From Tubiluchus corallicola (lineage: Eukaryota; Priapulida; Priapulimorpha; Priapulimorphida; Tubiluchidae): 64,000 bases of DNA. The DNA is taken from contig JAQGDQ010000127.1 in NCBI GenBank assembly GCA_030141605.1, forward strand, positions 124,001 through 188,000, written 5' to 3'. Within the stretch, counting starts at the first letter, position 1, and each line of letters starts with the position of its first letter. The position numbers and the translations under genes were made by a program. Below, piece by piece: positions 26,301 to 36,900 of the stretch. The notes beneath the pieces were generated by a model. It was not told where the DNA came from and ran no database searches. It saw only the letters and a list, made by a program, of their open reading frames with translations.

Positions 26301-28722
26301 TTAAGCTCAGCACACAAGTTATACAACACAGTTTATTAAATATGAGTTCCTGCATATTTGTAATTTTTTTGTAATTAAATTTTCACATTCATTATAGTAG
26401 TACAAGACATATATACAAAGTAAAATTATAACACAAAATAATCAAGTAACATGATTTCAAATAACAGTTTACATTCAGAGGTCTTGCCTATTGTACTGCG
26501 GAAAGTTGAAGAAGCTGAGAGCTTGTAAAAGCTTTCGAGAATATGAAAGGAGAGAAGAAGCAAAGTTTGTAATAACGCTTGAGAAAAACTACTGCGAAGA
26601 GTGGAGAAAGAGAAGGGGAGGATGGAATCTATAGTGTAATAAGTACTATAATTAATAAATTTTTGTAAATTATTTATTGATAATAGCCTAGATGTTACTA
26701 GGTGCTGCTGCAGCTGCAACAGATGCTTCAGGGAGAATTACTGTACTGTAATTATTGAAATATTAGCTTTGTATTTATTTTTTAAATTTCCATGTTGATG
26801 AATCTTTAATTCATCATCTAATTCATTCCAAATCCTTAGATCAGCTTTGGCATTGAACTGGCATGCCACATCTGTTCTGGAAAAATTAATAACAAACTAA
26901 TTTCTTTTAATAGCAACATTAAACATTAAACCGAGCTGGGTTTTTAAAAAAGTGGGAAATAGATTGCGCCATCTATGTTTGATTATTCTAATTTATTCTA
27001 AAATGCTTGGTAAATTAAAAAATATATTAATTTTCTAAGAACGTGCCAAAATGCATATTTTGAAGTTTAAACTATCAAACTAATCATCCTATCAGAAACC
27101 TTTTCTTTACAAAAAAATGTATAGCAATGCAGCCAGCCAGTAAAAAATGTTTTTCAAAAATTGCTCGCACATGTGTTAATGAAATTGCTTCAAGGCCTGC
27201 ATATGTGCAATACAGAAATTAACAAGCTGTTAGTAGTTGCTTTGTAAAAGCTGCATGTAGTTTGAGCATTTTGGCTAGTTGTCTATTTTTGCATGCTGTT
27301 AAATTAATTATAGCACGAACAAGAACAGATAGTGAACAAGAAACTGCAAGAATGATAGAAGAACCGGGAGAACCCAGTTCTATAGCTTAATGAATCTACA
27401 GACAGGTACAAAAATTATAATAGCTTTTACTGGGTCATGGTGTTATGTTGTTAGTTTTGGCTGGTGGCGCCATCTATTAGTGGGAAAGTAAACTAGTGAA
27501 TACAAAAATGATTTTTATTAGCATTTTCCTTAAATAATCAAGTTAATTTTTGTGAACTACTGTAAAAATTTAGGTAACAGATTTTATATTTTTGTTTGTC
27601 TAAAACATCCACTGAATATAACTTGAGAAAATAAAAATACACCATTTTGCAATTTTTTCTAGCTGCCCTACCTACTGGCTGAAATTATAACTAAAATCAG
27701 CTTTACTTGTACAAAATTAATAAAATTTAATAATTCATTAGTACTTTTTAATATAAATTCACACAATATTATTTATCAATTTTTTTATTGTAAATGATGA
27801 CGTTTTGAGAATACACTTGTTCTCATCTTCAAATCACTATAACATATGATATGATGATATGTTATAGTGATCGAAAGATAAGAAGCATGTTCTCGGAATG
27901 TCCTTGTTTACAATAAAAAAAAAATTATAAAAAAATATTGTGAGATATTACACAAAAATCGGTTCATTCGTGATACAAAGAATTTTATAATAATAATAAT
28001 TTATTGGTAGTTTAGCCTCTAATATATTAATACTTAAAATGCTTTTGTTGTAACTTTTAGGCATAAGACAAAAAATACTAAAATCCAGTGTTACTGGGTC
28101 ATACATACCAAACAGTTTTCATAATTTAGTACTTGTACAAACAAACTTAATATTGTTTCAATGAGTAATAGTGTTAACCCATGACAACTAAAAGGTTCCA
28201 AAAATAAACACATTTTAATTTATGGAAGGAATCTCGCAGAAATCCAGATCATTGTATTTGATTTTGATATGCAGTTTAGCTATCTGCATGGATTAGTTGT
28301 TGAAATAATTCAGCTAAATCAAATTCATGTTTATTGAAATGTGTTTTGATGTCTGCATGTGCATTTGAAAAACTGCTTCCGTGCGCATTTATTCGAGCAA
28401 GAGCCATGCATTGCAAAGCTATCCATTGCCATTGCACTGTAGCATATAAATAAGTGAAATAAACATTGTAGCCTTTACAGTATGCTAATCTGTTATCTGC
28501 TACTTTCTAGGTCAACTGTCTTTACTAAAAGATAACACATCTCGTGCAGCTTTACTGCACAACTCTGACACTCAGAATACCATGGTGTCTACGGCAAGTG
28601 GCGACTTTGATGACAGAGTAGAGAACATTAATTCTCCATCAGGTAAAGTGCACTGGGACATTCAAGGTAATCTTGACAATGATGTGTCTTATTTACCATT
28701 TGCAAGAGAATCACACAAGTAA
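11280..28722 (+). CDS. SLC26A11: SLC26A11-like sulfate/anion transporter (18 coding exons)
   Basis: Membrane transporter of the SLC26/SulP family. Vertebrate SLC26A11 is a sodium-independent sulfate and chloride transporter of plasma and endolysosomal membranes. Joining 18 exons at GT/AG sites with consistent phases gives about 711 residues (human: 606). Order: hydrophilic N-terminus with a Gly-rich patch (1-75); SulP membrane domain (about 80-505) with the SLC26 signature QYGLYSAF (101-108), TLGPTAI, the ARNAV block, GLAVVPLIGMLES, TQELLAIG, YPVTGSFSRTAVNSQS and YGILAG; then a C-terminal STAS domain (about 536-640, VIFDCTHISGTDF) and a variable tail. These motifs match SLC26A11 more closely than other SLC26 members as recalled. 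The ATG at 11280 starts exon 1; ATG 14235 (residue 19) is a possible internal start. Intron 1 is 2.9 kb. Alternative exons at 4833, 23462 and 27314 are described separately. A tail-to-tail aquaporin lies downstream. Confidence 0.93.
12668..12847 (+). repeat. Dispersed repeat, copy 2
   Basis: Second copy of the repeat at 9713-9897, inside intron 1 of the SLC26A11-like gene. The copies differ by scattered substitutions and a few short indels, so the duplication is old. Confidence 0.75.
14213..14483 (+). CDS. SLC26A11: SLC26A11-like exon 2
   Basis: Follows a strong acceptor (TTTTTTTACAG). Encodes residues 11-101: the cytosolic N-terminus with NNGGGGVGM, then the first membrane segment DFIAGLTVGLTVIPQGLAYA, where the conserved Pro-Gln-Gly sits. 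The donor CAG|GTTAGT leaves phase 0. Confidence 0.93.
14871..15078 (+). CDS. SLC26A11: SLC26A11-like exon 3
   Basis: Residues 102-170. Begins with YGLYSAF of the SLC26 signature and holds GTSKDVTLGPTAIMSL, a substrate-site region in the family. Donor TTAG|GTAAAA, phase 1. Confidence 0.95.
16049..16134 (+). CDS. SLC26A11: SLC26A11-like exon 4
   Basis: Residues 171-199, GFVVSFLSLPVVSGFTSAAA onward to GFGQVK, a conserved SulP transmembrane block. Acceptor TTACAG, donor AAG|GTAAGA, ends in phase 0. Confidence 0.95.
16702..16796 (+). CDS. SLC26A11: SLC26A11-like exon 5
   Basis: Residues 200-231, the less conserved loop KVLGVSVHKHEGHVAAF and a following segment ending IPKT. Ends in phase 2 inside an Arg codon; donor AAG|GTAGAT. 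Confidence 0.88.
17386..17440 (+). CDS. SLC26A11: SLC26A11-like exon 6
   Basis: A 55-bp exon coding RWQDLVLGLVCIAILFAMK (231-249); LGLVC matches the corresponding helix of SLC26A11. Acceptor TTTCAG, donor AAG|GTATGT, phase 0. Confidence 0.92.
18034..18121 (+). CDS. SLC26A11: SLC26A11-like exon 7
   Basis: Residues 250-279, a basic linker RLKDIKLFTNQQ then IVKKILWLLGT. Acceptor TTTGCAG; donor G|GTATAT in phase 1 is weaker but the frame continues exactly into the next exon. Confidence 0.88.
18360..18535 (+). CDS. SLC26A11: SLC26A11-like exon 8
   Basis: Residues 279-337: ARNAVIVIIGGALAYGLYA, then KEPFTLTGEVKPGLPSFELP, both clearly SLC26A11-like, and an extracellular-type YGNTT sequon. Donor AGT|GTATGT gives phase 0. 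An overlapping GT two bases earlier would break the frame. Confidence 0.93.
19687..19759 (+). CDS. SLC26A11: SLC26A11-like exon 9
   Basis: Residues 338-362, SSGLAVVPLIGMLESIVIAK. This is one of the most conserved SulP blocks (GLxxVPLxGxLES). Acceptor TCACAG, donor TTTG|GTAAGA, phase 1. Confidence 0.95.
20610..20714. repeat. Perfect 29-bp inverted repeat around (TA)n
   Basis: The left arm 20610-20638 and right arm 20686-20714 are exact reverse complements. The loop contains alternating TA, and a further TA run follows the right arm. It lies in the intron between exons 9 and 10. Confidence 0.9.
20961..21128 (+). CDS. SLC26A11: SLC26A11-like exon 10
   Basis: Residues 362-418: IDPTQELLAIGTANIVGSF and YPVTGSFSRTAVNSQS, the family motif near the anion site, then TPAGGVITG. 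Acceptor CTTTTAG, donor CTG|GTAAGC, phase 1. Confidence 0.96.
21597..21737 (+). CDS. SLC26A11: SLC26A11-like exon 11
   Basis: Residues 418-464: GVLVLLALSLLSATFKFIPQ, ATLAAVIICAVASMFEYE and HLWKTK. Acceptor TTTTCCAG, donor GA|GTAAGT, phase 1. Confidence 0.95.
23219..23277 (+). CDS. SLC26A11: SLC26A11-like exon 12
   Basis: Residues 465-484, KIDIIPLALTFFACLFIGIE. It aligns with the human segment starting RLDLLPL. Acceptor TTACAG, donor GAG|GTAAGT, phase 0. Confidence 0.93.
23462..23539 (+). CDS. Optional 5' extension of exon 13 (26 codons)
   Basis: The acceptor GGTTATTTCAG ends at 23461. From there 78 nt are open and in frame with exon 13, encoding IVYVACCILSTITATAFHHP plus six more residues. 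The segment is strongly hydrophobic and would insert next to the last membrane helix. Use of this site is a guess; vertebrate SLC26A11 lacks the segment. Confidence 0.3.
23540..23680 (+). CDS. SLC26A11: SLC26A11-like exon 13
   Basis: Residues 485-531 starting YGILAGVGISIIFLLYHMAR. Starting at 23540 (acceptor TTTCAAG) gives ...GIE-YGILAG, which matches the human spacing without a gap. A better-looking acceptor at 23460-23461 would add 26 in-frame hydrophobic residues. Donor AAC|GTAAGT, phase 0. Confidence 0.85.
24179..24287 (+). CDS. SLC26A11: SLC26A11-like exon 14
   Basis: Residues 532-568, start of the STAS domain: VSDSIVIQPGISLYFPSTTY. The first beta strands of STAS domains typically read like this. 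Acceptor TTATATAG, donor AGAG|GTGAAT, phase 1. Confidence 0.88.
24543..24610 (+). CDS. SLC26A11: SLC26A11-like exon 15
   Basis: Residues 568-590, IPNPVIFDCTHISGTDFTTV. It matches the STAS core (human LVLECTHV.SIDYT). Acceptor TATTGTAG, donor CAG|GTAACA, phase 0. Confidence 0.95.
24930..24995 (+). CDS. SLC26A11: SLC26A11-like exon 16
   Basis: A 66-bp exon, residues 591-612, GFKQIVEEFESRNQPIIFCC then MQ. STAS helix and strand. Acceptor TTCCCAG, donor CAG|GTAAGT, phase 0. Confidence 0.93.
25105..25192 (+). CDS. SLC26A11: SLC26A11-like exon 17
   Basis: Residues 613-642, APILSTVESAHIKGFRHCNT and VVEAYNIMA. Equivalent to the end of the human STAS domain (LKGFQYFSTLEEA). Acceptor TTTTGTAG, donor CAG|GTAAAA, phase 1. 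Two later acceptors share this phase. Confidence 0.93.
27314..27390 (+). CDS. SLC26A11: Alternative terminal exon (short C-terminus)
   Basis: Acceptor AATTATAG is followed by an in-frame tail ARTRTDSEQETARMIEEPGE then PSSIA and stop (TAA 27388-27390). It joins exon 17 in phase 1 and gives a product of about 666 residues. A donor CAG|GTACAA at 27404 and an AATAAA at 27630-27635 leave open whether it is terminal or a cassette. The acidic, protein-like composition supports coding use. Confidence 0.5.
27762..27957. repeat. Foldback (inverted repeat) element in last intron
   Basis: Two arms of about 85-95 bp, imperfect reverse complements, meet at a short centre around 27850 (CATATGATATGATGATATG). 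Each arm, read outward, has GTTATAGTGAT, then GAAGATGAGAAC-like sequence, TTCTC, AAAACGT and TTTACAATAAA. It lies between the two alternative terminal exons. Confidence 0.8.
28511..28722 (+). CDS. SLC26A11: SLC26A11-like exon 18 (long C-terminus)
   Basis: Acceptor ACTTTCTAG joins exon 17 in phase 1. Encodes residues 642-711: GQLSLLKDNTSRAALLHNSD, a Ser/Thr/Asn-rich tail and LPFARESHK before TAA 28720-28722. It is long, open and free of low complexity. The first residues could align with the human C-terminus only loosely, so this tail seems lineage-specific. Confidence 0.7.
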
Positions 28723-29226
28723 AGACCATTGATAGCATTATTGAAAGGTGTCGCTTTAACTGCTTGCACAGTGCACTATTCCGAATACTACATGCCAACT
28801 AAACCAGCTTATAACCTCGCGCTTGTTGGCATGACAACGTTGTCCCATTGTTATACAACCTGTGGGCAGCTGCCTGCTTAACGATTATCACGATGGTACA
28901 TGTAGTCACTTGTGGTGACTTTTGAATGATGTGTGGTTTGTGTGCCTTTACTGTAAATTGTGAATTTTCACCTGAACTTAAATTATCTTTATTTTTAAAT
29001 ACTTCGCTTTGTAATATATAAGATACGTTAGTAAGAGTACTTTTATTTCCTGACATGATATTTTACCGATTGAAGTTAGAGATGGTGCTCTGCGACACTC
29101 GTCCTGTTGAGTGACTTTAATCTTAATCTTCATTTGTACGTAGTCTCTTTAGCTTATAAGAATAATATCAATAATTGCAGGTGACAGTTTTTAGTACAGC
29201 TTGTAAGGTATTTGTAAAAATGTAAT

Positions 29227-29232
29227 AATAAA
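29227..29232 (+). terminator. Candidate poly(A) signal, SLC26A11-like gene
   Basis: AATAAA about 505 bp after the TAA at 28720-28722. It is the nearest canonical hexamer downstream of exon 18 that I located. Confidence 0.45.
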
Positions 29233-32200
29233 TGATAATACATTTGCCTCATAAAATGTAAAAATGTTAAGCAAACAGTTGATGATTATTTCTTTTTGCG
29301 TACATGCTTTTCCAGGCTTCTGTTTCTAATTTGTATTGTATTAAGGCAATGATGCATTGTAGGTTTTATTGGTTTTTCTTTTTTTATACGTTCTTGATAA
29401 AAACTTTATAAAAGTTAATATGATGGGTACTTGATTTTTTATGTGATTCCTGTACTTTATTGGGAAATACTATCAGAATAGTTGTTTGCCTTTTGGCTTA
29501 GAATTATTTTTGCAGCTAATGCAGGCCTTGGTGAGGTGTTAGCTTTTAAATGAATTCCAAGATATGGCTACAGAGGCTTTTTGAAATCATTATGATAATA
29601 AATTTGATCACTAAATTGTGCAAATGTCATAAAATTTTACTGATGAGTTTTTGTGATCCGTTTAGTCTCTCAGTTAATTTAATATAACATTGAAAGTGTT
29701 ACTAGAATTTTTTCCACTTAACTGCTAGGACGAGCCCATTGGAAGTGTCATTGATCTCATACATAAACTGGTAATGTGTTTTCTTGTGTAGCAAATTGCC
29801 ATTGCTTATCATATTGGTCTGTGAGACTGTGATTGTTATTTTTTACCATGTTAAAGGGTCATTTGTGTCACAATACTGTTACTTTTGTAAGCATATCATG
29901 ATTTCCTTAAAGAAAGAATTTGTGAGAAGACAATGGGTGGTATTGCACACACTATGTCTGTTCACATTTTTGATGAGCAAATTATAAGGAAAGAGAAAAT
30001 GATACAACTATAACTGTCGACAGCATCCATCATTATAGCATGAAAACTGGGTACACGTTAGTGTGCATTCTATTTCCAAGTAAAGTGTATTCTATTTCCA
30101 ACATCTATTTCGAAGGATTTAAATTAAATATAATATCCTGACTAATGTCCTAGTTGGTTATTAGAAGATGTGATTTATTTAAAATTAGGGGATCAAACGC
30201 AAGCAATTTTTGCTGCTTATTTTATATTGTATTGATTTTATTGCAAAATACTTTTAATTCTAGATTAATTAATGATATGTTAAGTGATACAATCACTGTA
30301 ATAATTAAGCTTGTTGTAAACAAGGGTGCCAACAAACTTTTCTCAAGCTATTTTACAATTAGTATATGTTAAATCTTGGTGCCCATAAATGTGCCAAGTT
30401 CGCAACAATTATAATTTTCTGAGTGTTTCAGAATCTTTACAAAGAATATCCTTATCCAATGTGCATTTTATCTTTTCTTGAGAATTATATTATTGTTATA
30501 ATGCTCATATTGTGATGTAATGGATATCTGGGGTAGCTGAAATTGTTTTAATTTCACATCTCCATGGCAGTTGGCTATCACCTGTGAGATTTATTGTGTG
30601 AGAAGTTTGTTGTTGTTTATTTATTAGTTAAGTTAGCTTTTTCTTACTGTAAGCTGCGTAGAGTTTCTATTGTTGACCTACTTGCTTTAGTCATTATGAC
30701 TGATTCTTTACAGATTTTTTTATAGATTTGATTGTGTTCATTAAAAACCTTATTATGTCAATGAAGAAAATGAAGAATGAGGTGTAAATTTTCAATGCTT
30801 CTGGATAGGGTATCTTTTTGTTCTGATTCTGTATTTTTAAAACTGGTTTGTGAAATAACAGTTCTTGCATCTGATTTAGTAAGAATGACTTTCTGATGAA
30901 ATTGTTTTCATTTCTATCATTTATTGCGTTTGAAGCTTATAAGAGCTACTACTGAGCAAATTTTTCTGTATTTGATGTCAAAAGCATATTTTTTGTAAGT
31001 TTGTGTAAGTGTAGAATAGTGTGTGCTGTTAGTGAATATTCTTATTGTGTGTTTTTTCTACATGTACCTGAAACGCACTAATAAAACTAGCGTGGTATTA
31101 ACGTCAATTACTATGTTAATATTTTTGATCAAAATTCGTTTGTACTACGAGAAAATAAGTAACGCCTCTCTCTCCCCCCCTTCCTCTCTCTCTCTCTCTC
31201 CCCCCCCTCTCTCTCTCATCCGATTCCATGAGAAAAAAACCTGCAATGTTAATGACGCTGCTGTACCCTTATACACAAGTCTACTGATACTGTGTCGAGT
31301 CAACATCTACATGTATCTGATTCTTCCTGGCAGGCCTGCACTAAGAGAAAGTTATGTTGCCCAAAGGTTGGTCAACGTAAGCGTATGCTATTTAAAACAT
31401 GTCTTCTTGCGCAACAAGTTGCGAAAGCGCTCTTTAAACGCGCCATAAAGTCAGTGGAACGCATGGGTTCCAATTAACAATAGAAAATTACTGAAAATGT
31501 TCTGGTGATTTGAATACGATAAGCTGATAAAAATTATTAATGCACTACTGTAATTCAATGGGAATAAAACTGAATCTAAATGTCTCCTTTTCTGAAATTA
31601 ATACAAATTGGTAATTTACCACCTTAAGTCTCTGTGTAATTAGATACCCTCTCACAGTGCGTAAAGAAATCACCAGGAATTCCACAACGAGGGGCAAATT
31701 TGGCGATGATTCATTCAAATCTACGTTTGAACTTCACAACAATTGAAAAATTGTAGGAGGAATGTCATGCAATTAAATGCACTTTTCTTCAAATTAATGA
31801 AGATCAAAGAATAAAACCTGCCCTTACGGCTTAAGGAAATAGATAACAAATGGTGCTATCTACCAGGCAAAAATGCATTTCAGGAAGCTTGCGAAAAGGA
31901 AAATTATGCATTCGAGCCAGATAACTGGTATTCTACTTGTTAAAGTGCAGCTACGCCTCTCTCCTCTTCATTTGCCTCTTGGCAAATATGAAAGATAATT
32001 TGAGGCAAAAGCTCCAAATTGACGTCAAACATATTGGTCTATCGCTCCGCCCCGCTGTAACGTAAGCACGCTCAGCAGCATTCGGGACAGCTCACGCACG
32101 ACAACAATTGTCTAAGCTAAGCTAAACTAAACTAAACAACATGACAGTCATAACTAATGTCTAATCAGTAGATAAACTGATTGCACTTTTTCATAAACAC

Positions 32201-33141
32201 AAATTTTCAGACCAGCAGCTATTTTTGCACGAAATTAACTTCAAGTAGCCAAAAAATGACTTTTCAATTTAAACAGAATGTAGAGACGAAGTTTCAAAGC
32301 ACTACAAAATACAAAGACGTAAGTATATATCTAATATAGAAACTAAGCCAGTTAGCCTTGGTTTACAATAAATGAGCTACAAAAGTATTGTCTCTCTCGC
32401 CTTTGAATATATGAACATCATGCCTGCGATGTATCTTTCCATATTAACTTCTCATGTGCAACATTTATTCAGTTTTTGTATAATTCCGTTTGTTAGGCTA
32501 CGGAAGTGGAATAAATTTGATTGTTCCATTCTATAGGCGACTTTTATATTGAATGCCCGAGTTACGTAAGTCCCAATGGCATCTTTTCACCGTGATTTAT
32601 AATCAGAAAAATAGCGTAAAATTAACAAATATCGCATTGATGTATAATATAAGTTTTGACCACATTTGAATTAATTTTGAGTGTGAAGATCTCATTATAG
32701 TTTATAAAAACTGGCCAGAAAAGAAAACATTTTGTTTTGTCCTTATTTAAAGTTAATGAAATAGTTGTTTTTATCTAACTTCCAAAAGGAAAAAACTAAA
32801 CTAAACTGCGTATTTTCTTGATTGCAAAATAGCTTAATCGGCAACTCACAGACGTAAGCGTTGTGCATTTCTTCCTATAAACGAAGCTGGACTGTATATT
32901 TCCACTGATTCACTTGCAATTTCAATTGACAGTAGCAAAATCTAGAACCAGGCTAATATTTCTCCCACTATCTAATGAAAAGTTGAGCATTTTTCGTAAC
33001 AGTATTAGAGGCAGCTGTAGCTAAATGTCCCGAACACACCTGCGTTAATTAAGCTCTGCAGGGGTGCAAAATAAATTGCACGCTGATTGGGCAGTCAAAG
33101 AAAATGATTGACATTATGTTAGACGTCATTTTATTGCTGGA
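29233..33141. other. Intergenic, no gene seen
   Basis: AT-rich sequence. Contains a CT/C-rich tract at 31160-31225 and a perfect CRE palindrome at 32020-32027. Frames here, including one of 141 codons through the CT tract, have no recognisable motif. Confidence 0.45.
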
Positions 33142-33471
33142 TCGAGAGCTGCAAGTCATTTTGCAAAAGAGTTGGTTTCAGCCACTGTGAAATTTGTAGC
33201 TGTAATGCAAAGTCAAACACCTGCTCATTTATTATTTGAATGTATTTTTATGGATTCAAACATAAGAACAGAACTGGAAAATATTATCGTGTCCAAACAC
33301 GTCAAGGATATTTTCTTTTTCCGAAATGAAACAGCTTGCTTAATATTCACAAAAATTGTAAACTGTAATTTTGTAGCAATTAAGTTGAGATAAAAGCCCA
33401 AAGTTGTACTTACCTCGAGAGCTGCATGTCATTCTGAAAAAAGTTGGTTTCAATCACTGCGAAATTTGTAG
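33142..33471 (+). repeat. Direct repeat pair flanking a LINE-like scrap
   Basis: About 58 bp at 33142-33199 (TCGAGAGCTGCAAGTCATTT...) recurs at 33415-33471. Between them 33172-33393 reads QTPAHLLFECIFMDSNIRTE, reminiscent of the C-terminal HxLxxC region of LINE proteins. The match is short and the element unidentified. Confidence 0.4.
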
Positions 33472-33705
33472 ATGCAGTACAAGAAGTCAGCCACTTCTCA
33501 CGTATACAATATTTGAATGAAGTTTTATGGAATGTAGTTTAACAAAATAGTGTTATATAACATAATATCAAAATGAAAGTAAGGAAAACGTATTTACATT
33601 GGTTAAACTATCGGAAGTTGAGTGTGTTGTAGCAAATCAGGCTGTTACATCATTCCTACTCTTGTGCAAAACACAACAAATTTGGGGAAAACGAATTCTT
33701 AGAAT

Positions 33706-33985
33706 ACAAAATAACAGCCCGCACTCACTTAAGAAAAGACATGGCTTTGGTTCAGATACTCCATCTACAACGTTTCGACATGGAAATACTGTGTAAAAAA
33801 TATATGCAAAAATCAACACTGTGACAAGCAAACAAGCCAATATTAAATATATAATAAATTTTCATATCGTGTTATCCAGTTGATTGTTGCATGAAGATGA
33901 TGCGTTAACCAAGTGAAAACGTTGCAGATGGTGTATCTGAATAAAAACCATGTCTTTTCTTAAGTGGATCCTGGCTGCTATTTTA
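33706..33985. repeat. Inverted repeat with 70-bp arms
   Basis: 33706-33775 and 33916-33985 are imperfect reverse complements (CTTAAGAAAAGACATGG is shared exactly) around a 140-bp spacer. The right arm is preceded by TGAAGATGATGCGTTAACCA and GTGAAAACGTT, a pattern like that of the foldback at 27762-27957 and reminiscent of Penelope-like element termini. Assignment is tentative. Confidence 0.7.
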
Positions 33986-36900
33986 TTTTAAAAATATTAA
34001 CTATGTGAAATTATAGCATTGTACCATTCAATACCATTCCAGGTATTATGCAAATATGTAATTAATAACTATAGCCACTTTAAAAGAAATAAAAATGTAA
34101 TTTTGTGTGTATTGAAGCCAGATAATGAATTTTGCTTTTCTAACTTGATTACTGTCTGTATATTGTATGTAAATGCAAGTTCTTTATAATTTGAATAAAA
34201 TATTTATAATAATGATAATAATAACCATATAGTAGTGATAATACAATAAACACGGCATATATAACAATTACGGACGCGACAAATATCAGCATAAATATTG
34301 ACGAAAAACATTTTGCAAAAGTATTAAAAAGTTTGGTAGCTATGGGTTATAGACTTTTACTTTGTAACAGTAAAATACCGAGATATGTCGCTAACGAGGG
34401 AATACTTCGAGGTCGATTGGCCGATTACCCTACTCCGAGTATAATAATCACGCATCATTCTAACAAAGTACTGTATTGAAACCCCTTTGTACACGTTGAT
34501 ACTGACGCGCGGACGTCAAATACACTCTACCGTATATTTAGTGTCACTTTCCTGGTCATGTGCAGCTCGCATAGATAAATATTTCTGTGGCAGTAATACG
34601 TTTATCTGTTGAAGCTTACTTATTTGCGAATCATTATGACAAACAAACTTGTGTTTCTTAACTAGCAGTCATTTAAATATACAGTACTGAACGCATTGAA
34701 GAACTTAAAAATTTTAATTATTCATGATACTTCTGTTGTTACATAAATTGTTTAACTTCAGTATCGTTTTTGTCGTTCAAAATAATTTATCGTATTATAT
34801 CGTCTAAAAATAGTTTATCGTTATCGTATCATTGGAAAAACGTATAGCATCGTATCCTTATTGTATCGCCAAATTTGTATCATTTAACATCCCTACATGC
34901 AATACGGTAAACTTTATTTAAGGCTTTCCTCGCATAACATGTCTTGAACATTTAGGTGTATTATTTTATTGTAATGTATTTATTTTATTCAAATAAAGAA
35001 TTTTTAATCATGAATAAATCATTTTATCAGTTAACCAATTAACACCAATCAAATCAATCAAGAGATTAATGTAGTTTAATGCAAGAAATTTTTATTTGTA
35101 CGTATACAAAGTGATAAAAATTTAATGACAATAATATTTAAAATAATAAATGTGGAAAAATAAAAATGTAAGCTTTGTTTTATGTGTGTACTGCTTGAGA
35201 ACATAAGTTCTATGCAGACAAATACAGTATTTAATATGACAAATAATTATTATTTGCAAGATAAGCAGCATAAAAAGAATGCGCATACAATGCACGTATA
35301 ATGTAGTAGGCCTGATATTAGGCCTATAGTACTTGACTGATTCTTTGACTATATACTTGGCACAATGAAAAGATCACATTCTACACTAAAACACATGCCT
35401 TAACATAATAATAATAATAATAATAATAATAGTAATAATAATAATAATATTAACAAACAAATAAACATATTATTAATTTAAAATTCATATTACAGTACTT
35501 CTTGAAAGATAAAAATACACTTATTATAATTATACTATACTATATGAATATATTAAAGCTAGATCAATTTTATTTTCAGCATATTCTCACTTATTCCATT
35601 ATTGTATGACTAAGCTTTAATTAATGATTTCGCAAAATCACTAACTAATGATTATTCTTTATAATAAACAATGTAACATTTAAAAGGTAATGTTTAAAAT
35701 ATGACATTTAAAAGTTACATGAATAACACATACGATTACAAAAATGTAAGTATAGGCAACTAGGAACTAGGCCAAATAAAAGCTAAATGTGCTAAATGAC
35801 AAAAGAACCAAGAGCACTTAATCAAGTACACCTGTTTAAAAATCCAAATTGCAAACAGTAATTATTTAAATTCTATATTCAAGTAGGGCATACCTCTGTG
35901 GTAAAATTGAGCTGCTACATACTTATACTGCAAGTTTAAACCATTTTGGGTTTTTTTGTGCTCGTTTAGAATTAATTGCACTACAATTCAATATAACGTG
36001 TTACAATATATAATTTTGTATGAAAACCTATGAAGAATTTTTGATGAAAAAGATTTTTACTTCGACACCATTTCCACGTTATCGCAGCTGCAAAACAAAT
36101 TCCAGGATTTTTTTAAATAAAACATGCTCATGACAAACAAAGATAGGCTTATTTCACCAAACTTGTGGTGTTTGTTTCCACAATTTTGCACTTCCTGTCA
36201 TTTTCAGTTAACTTTAAGTACGTACTATTATTATAATGAAAATTTATTCTTTTATATTATCAAAATGAATCAATACAGGCACTTTTGAGCCCATTTCCAA
36301 GCATTAATAAATTCAATGTATTTATAAACTGTAAAAATTCACGTAGCCCTACTGCTCTTTAATCAAAGTCAACAATCACTAAGGCTTACAATCACCTGCT
36401 ATGCACCTTCATGCTTTTAAAACGGTGTATTGTCATAAGCTCCATCCTTTTCATTCCATCTACAAGACGAAAGAACACCTGCATGCAAACTTGTTCAAGA
36501 CATTTAGAGCAACATACTTTAATGCAATACAGAAGTAAGTAGTCATCGAAATAAGCAACATGATTAGAAAGCGGCACATGCTTTGTGGTTGAAGCCATAC
36601 ATACCTATACCAATGTATATGTGCAAAGGCTTCTCTTATTGTCATATTAAATTGCCTATATAATATGTAATGTCAAACCTCAAATCCATCACAACCCAAT
36701 AGTAAAGGTGCACATAACAATGCTGACCATTTTCATGTTTTCAACGTTCCAGCTTATAAGACAAATCATATCACCGAGCTATTTCAAACCATCCAGCATA
36801 CACCATCATGGATATGTTAGAAATCACAAAACAAATATATCATGAATTCTAAGCTCTTATTAAATTTTATGATAAATTTTCTAAAACACCTGCGCAAGTA

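Noticed and set aside
31023-31448. 141-codon frame
   Set aside because: It crosses a CT/C-rich tract, has no motif, and its residue bias follows base composition.
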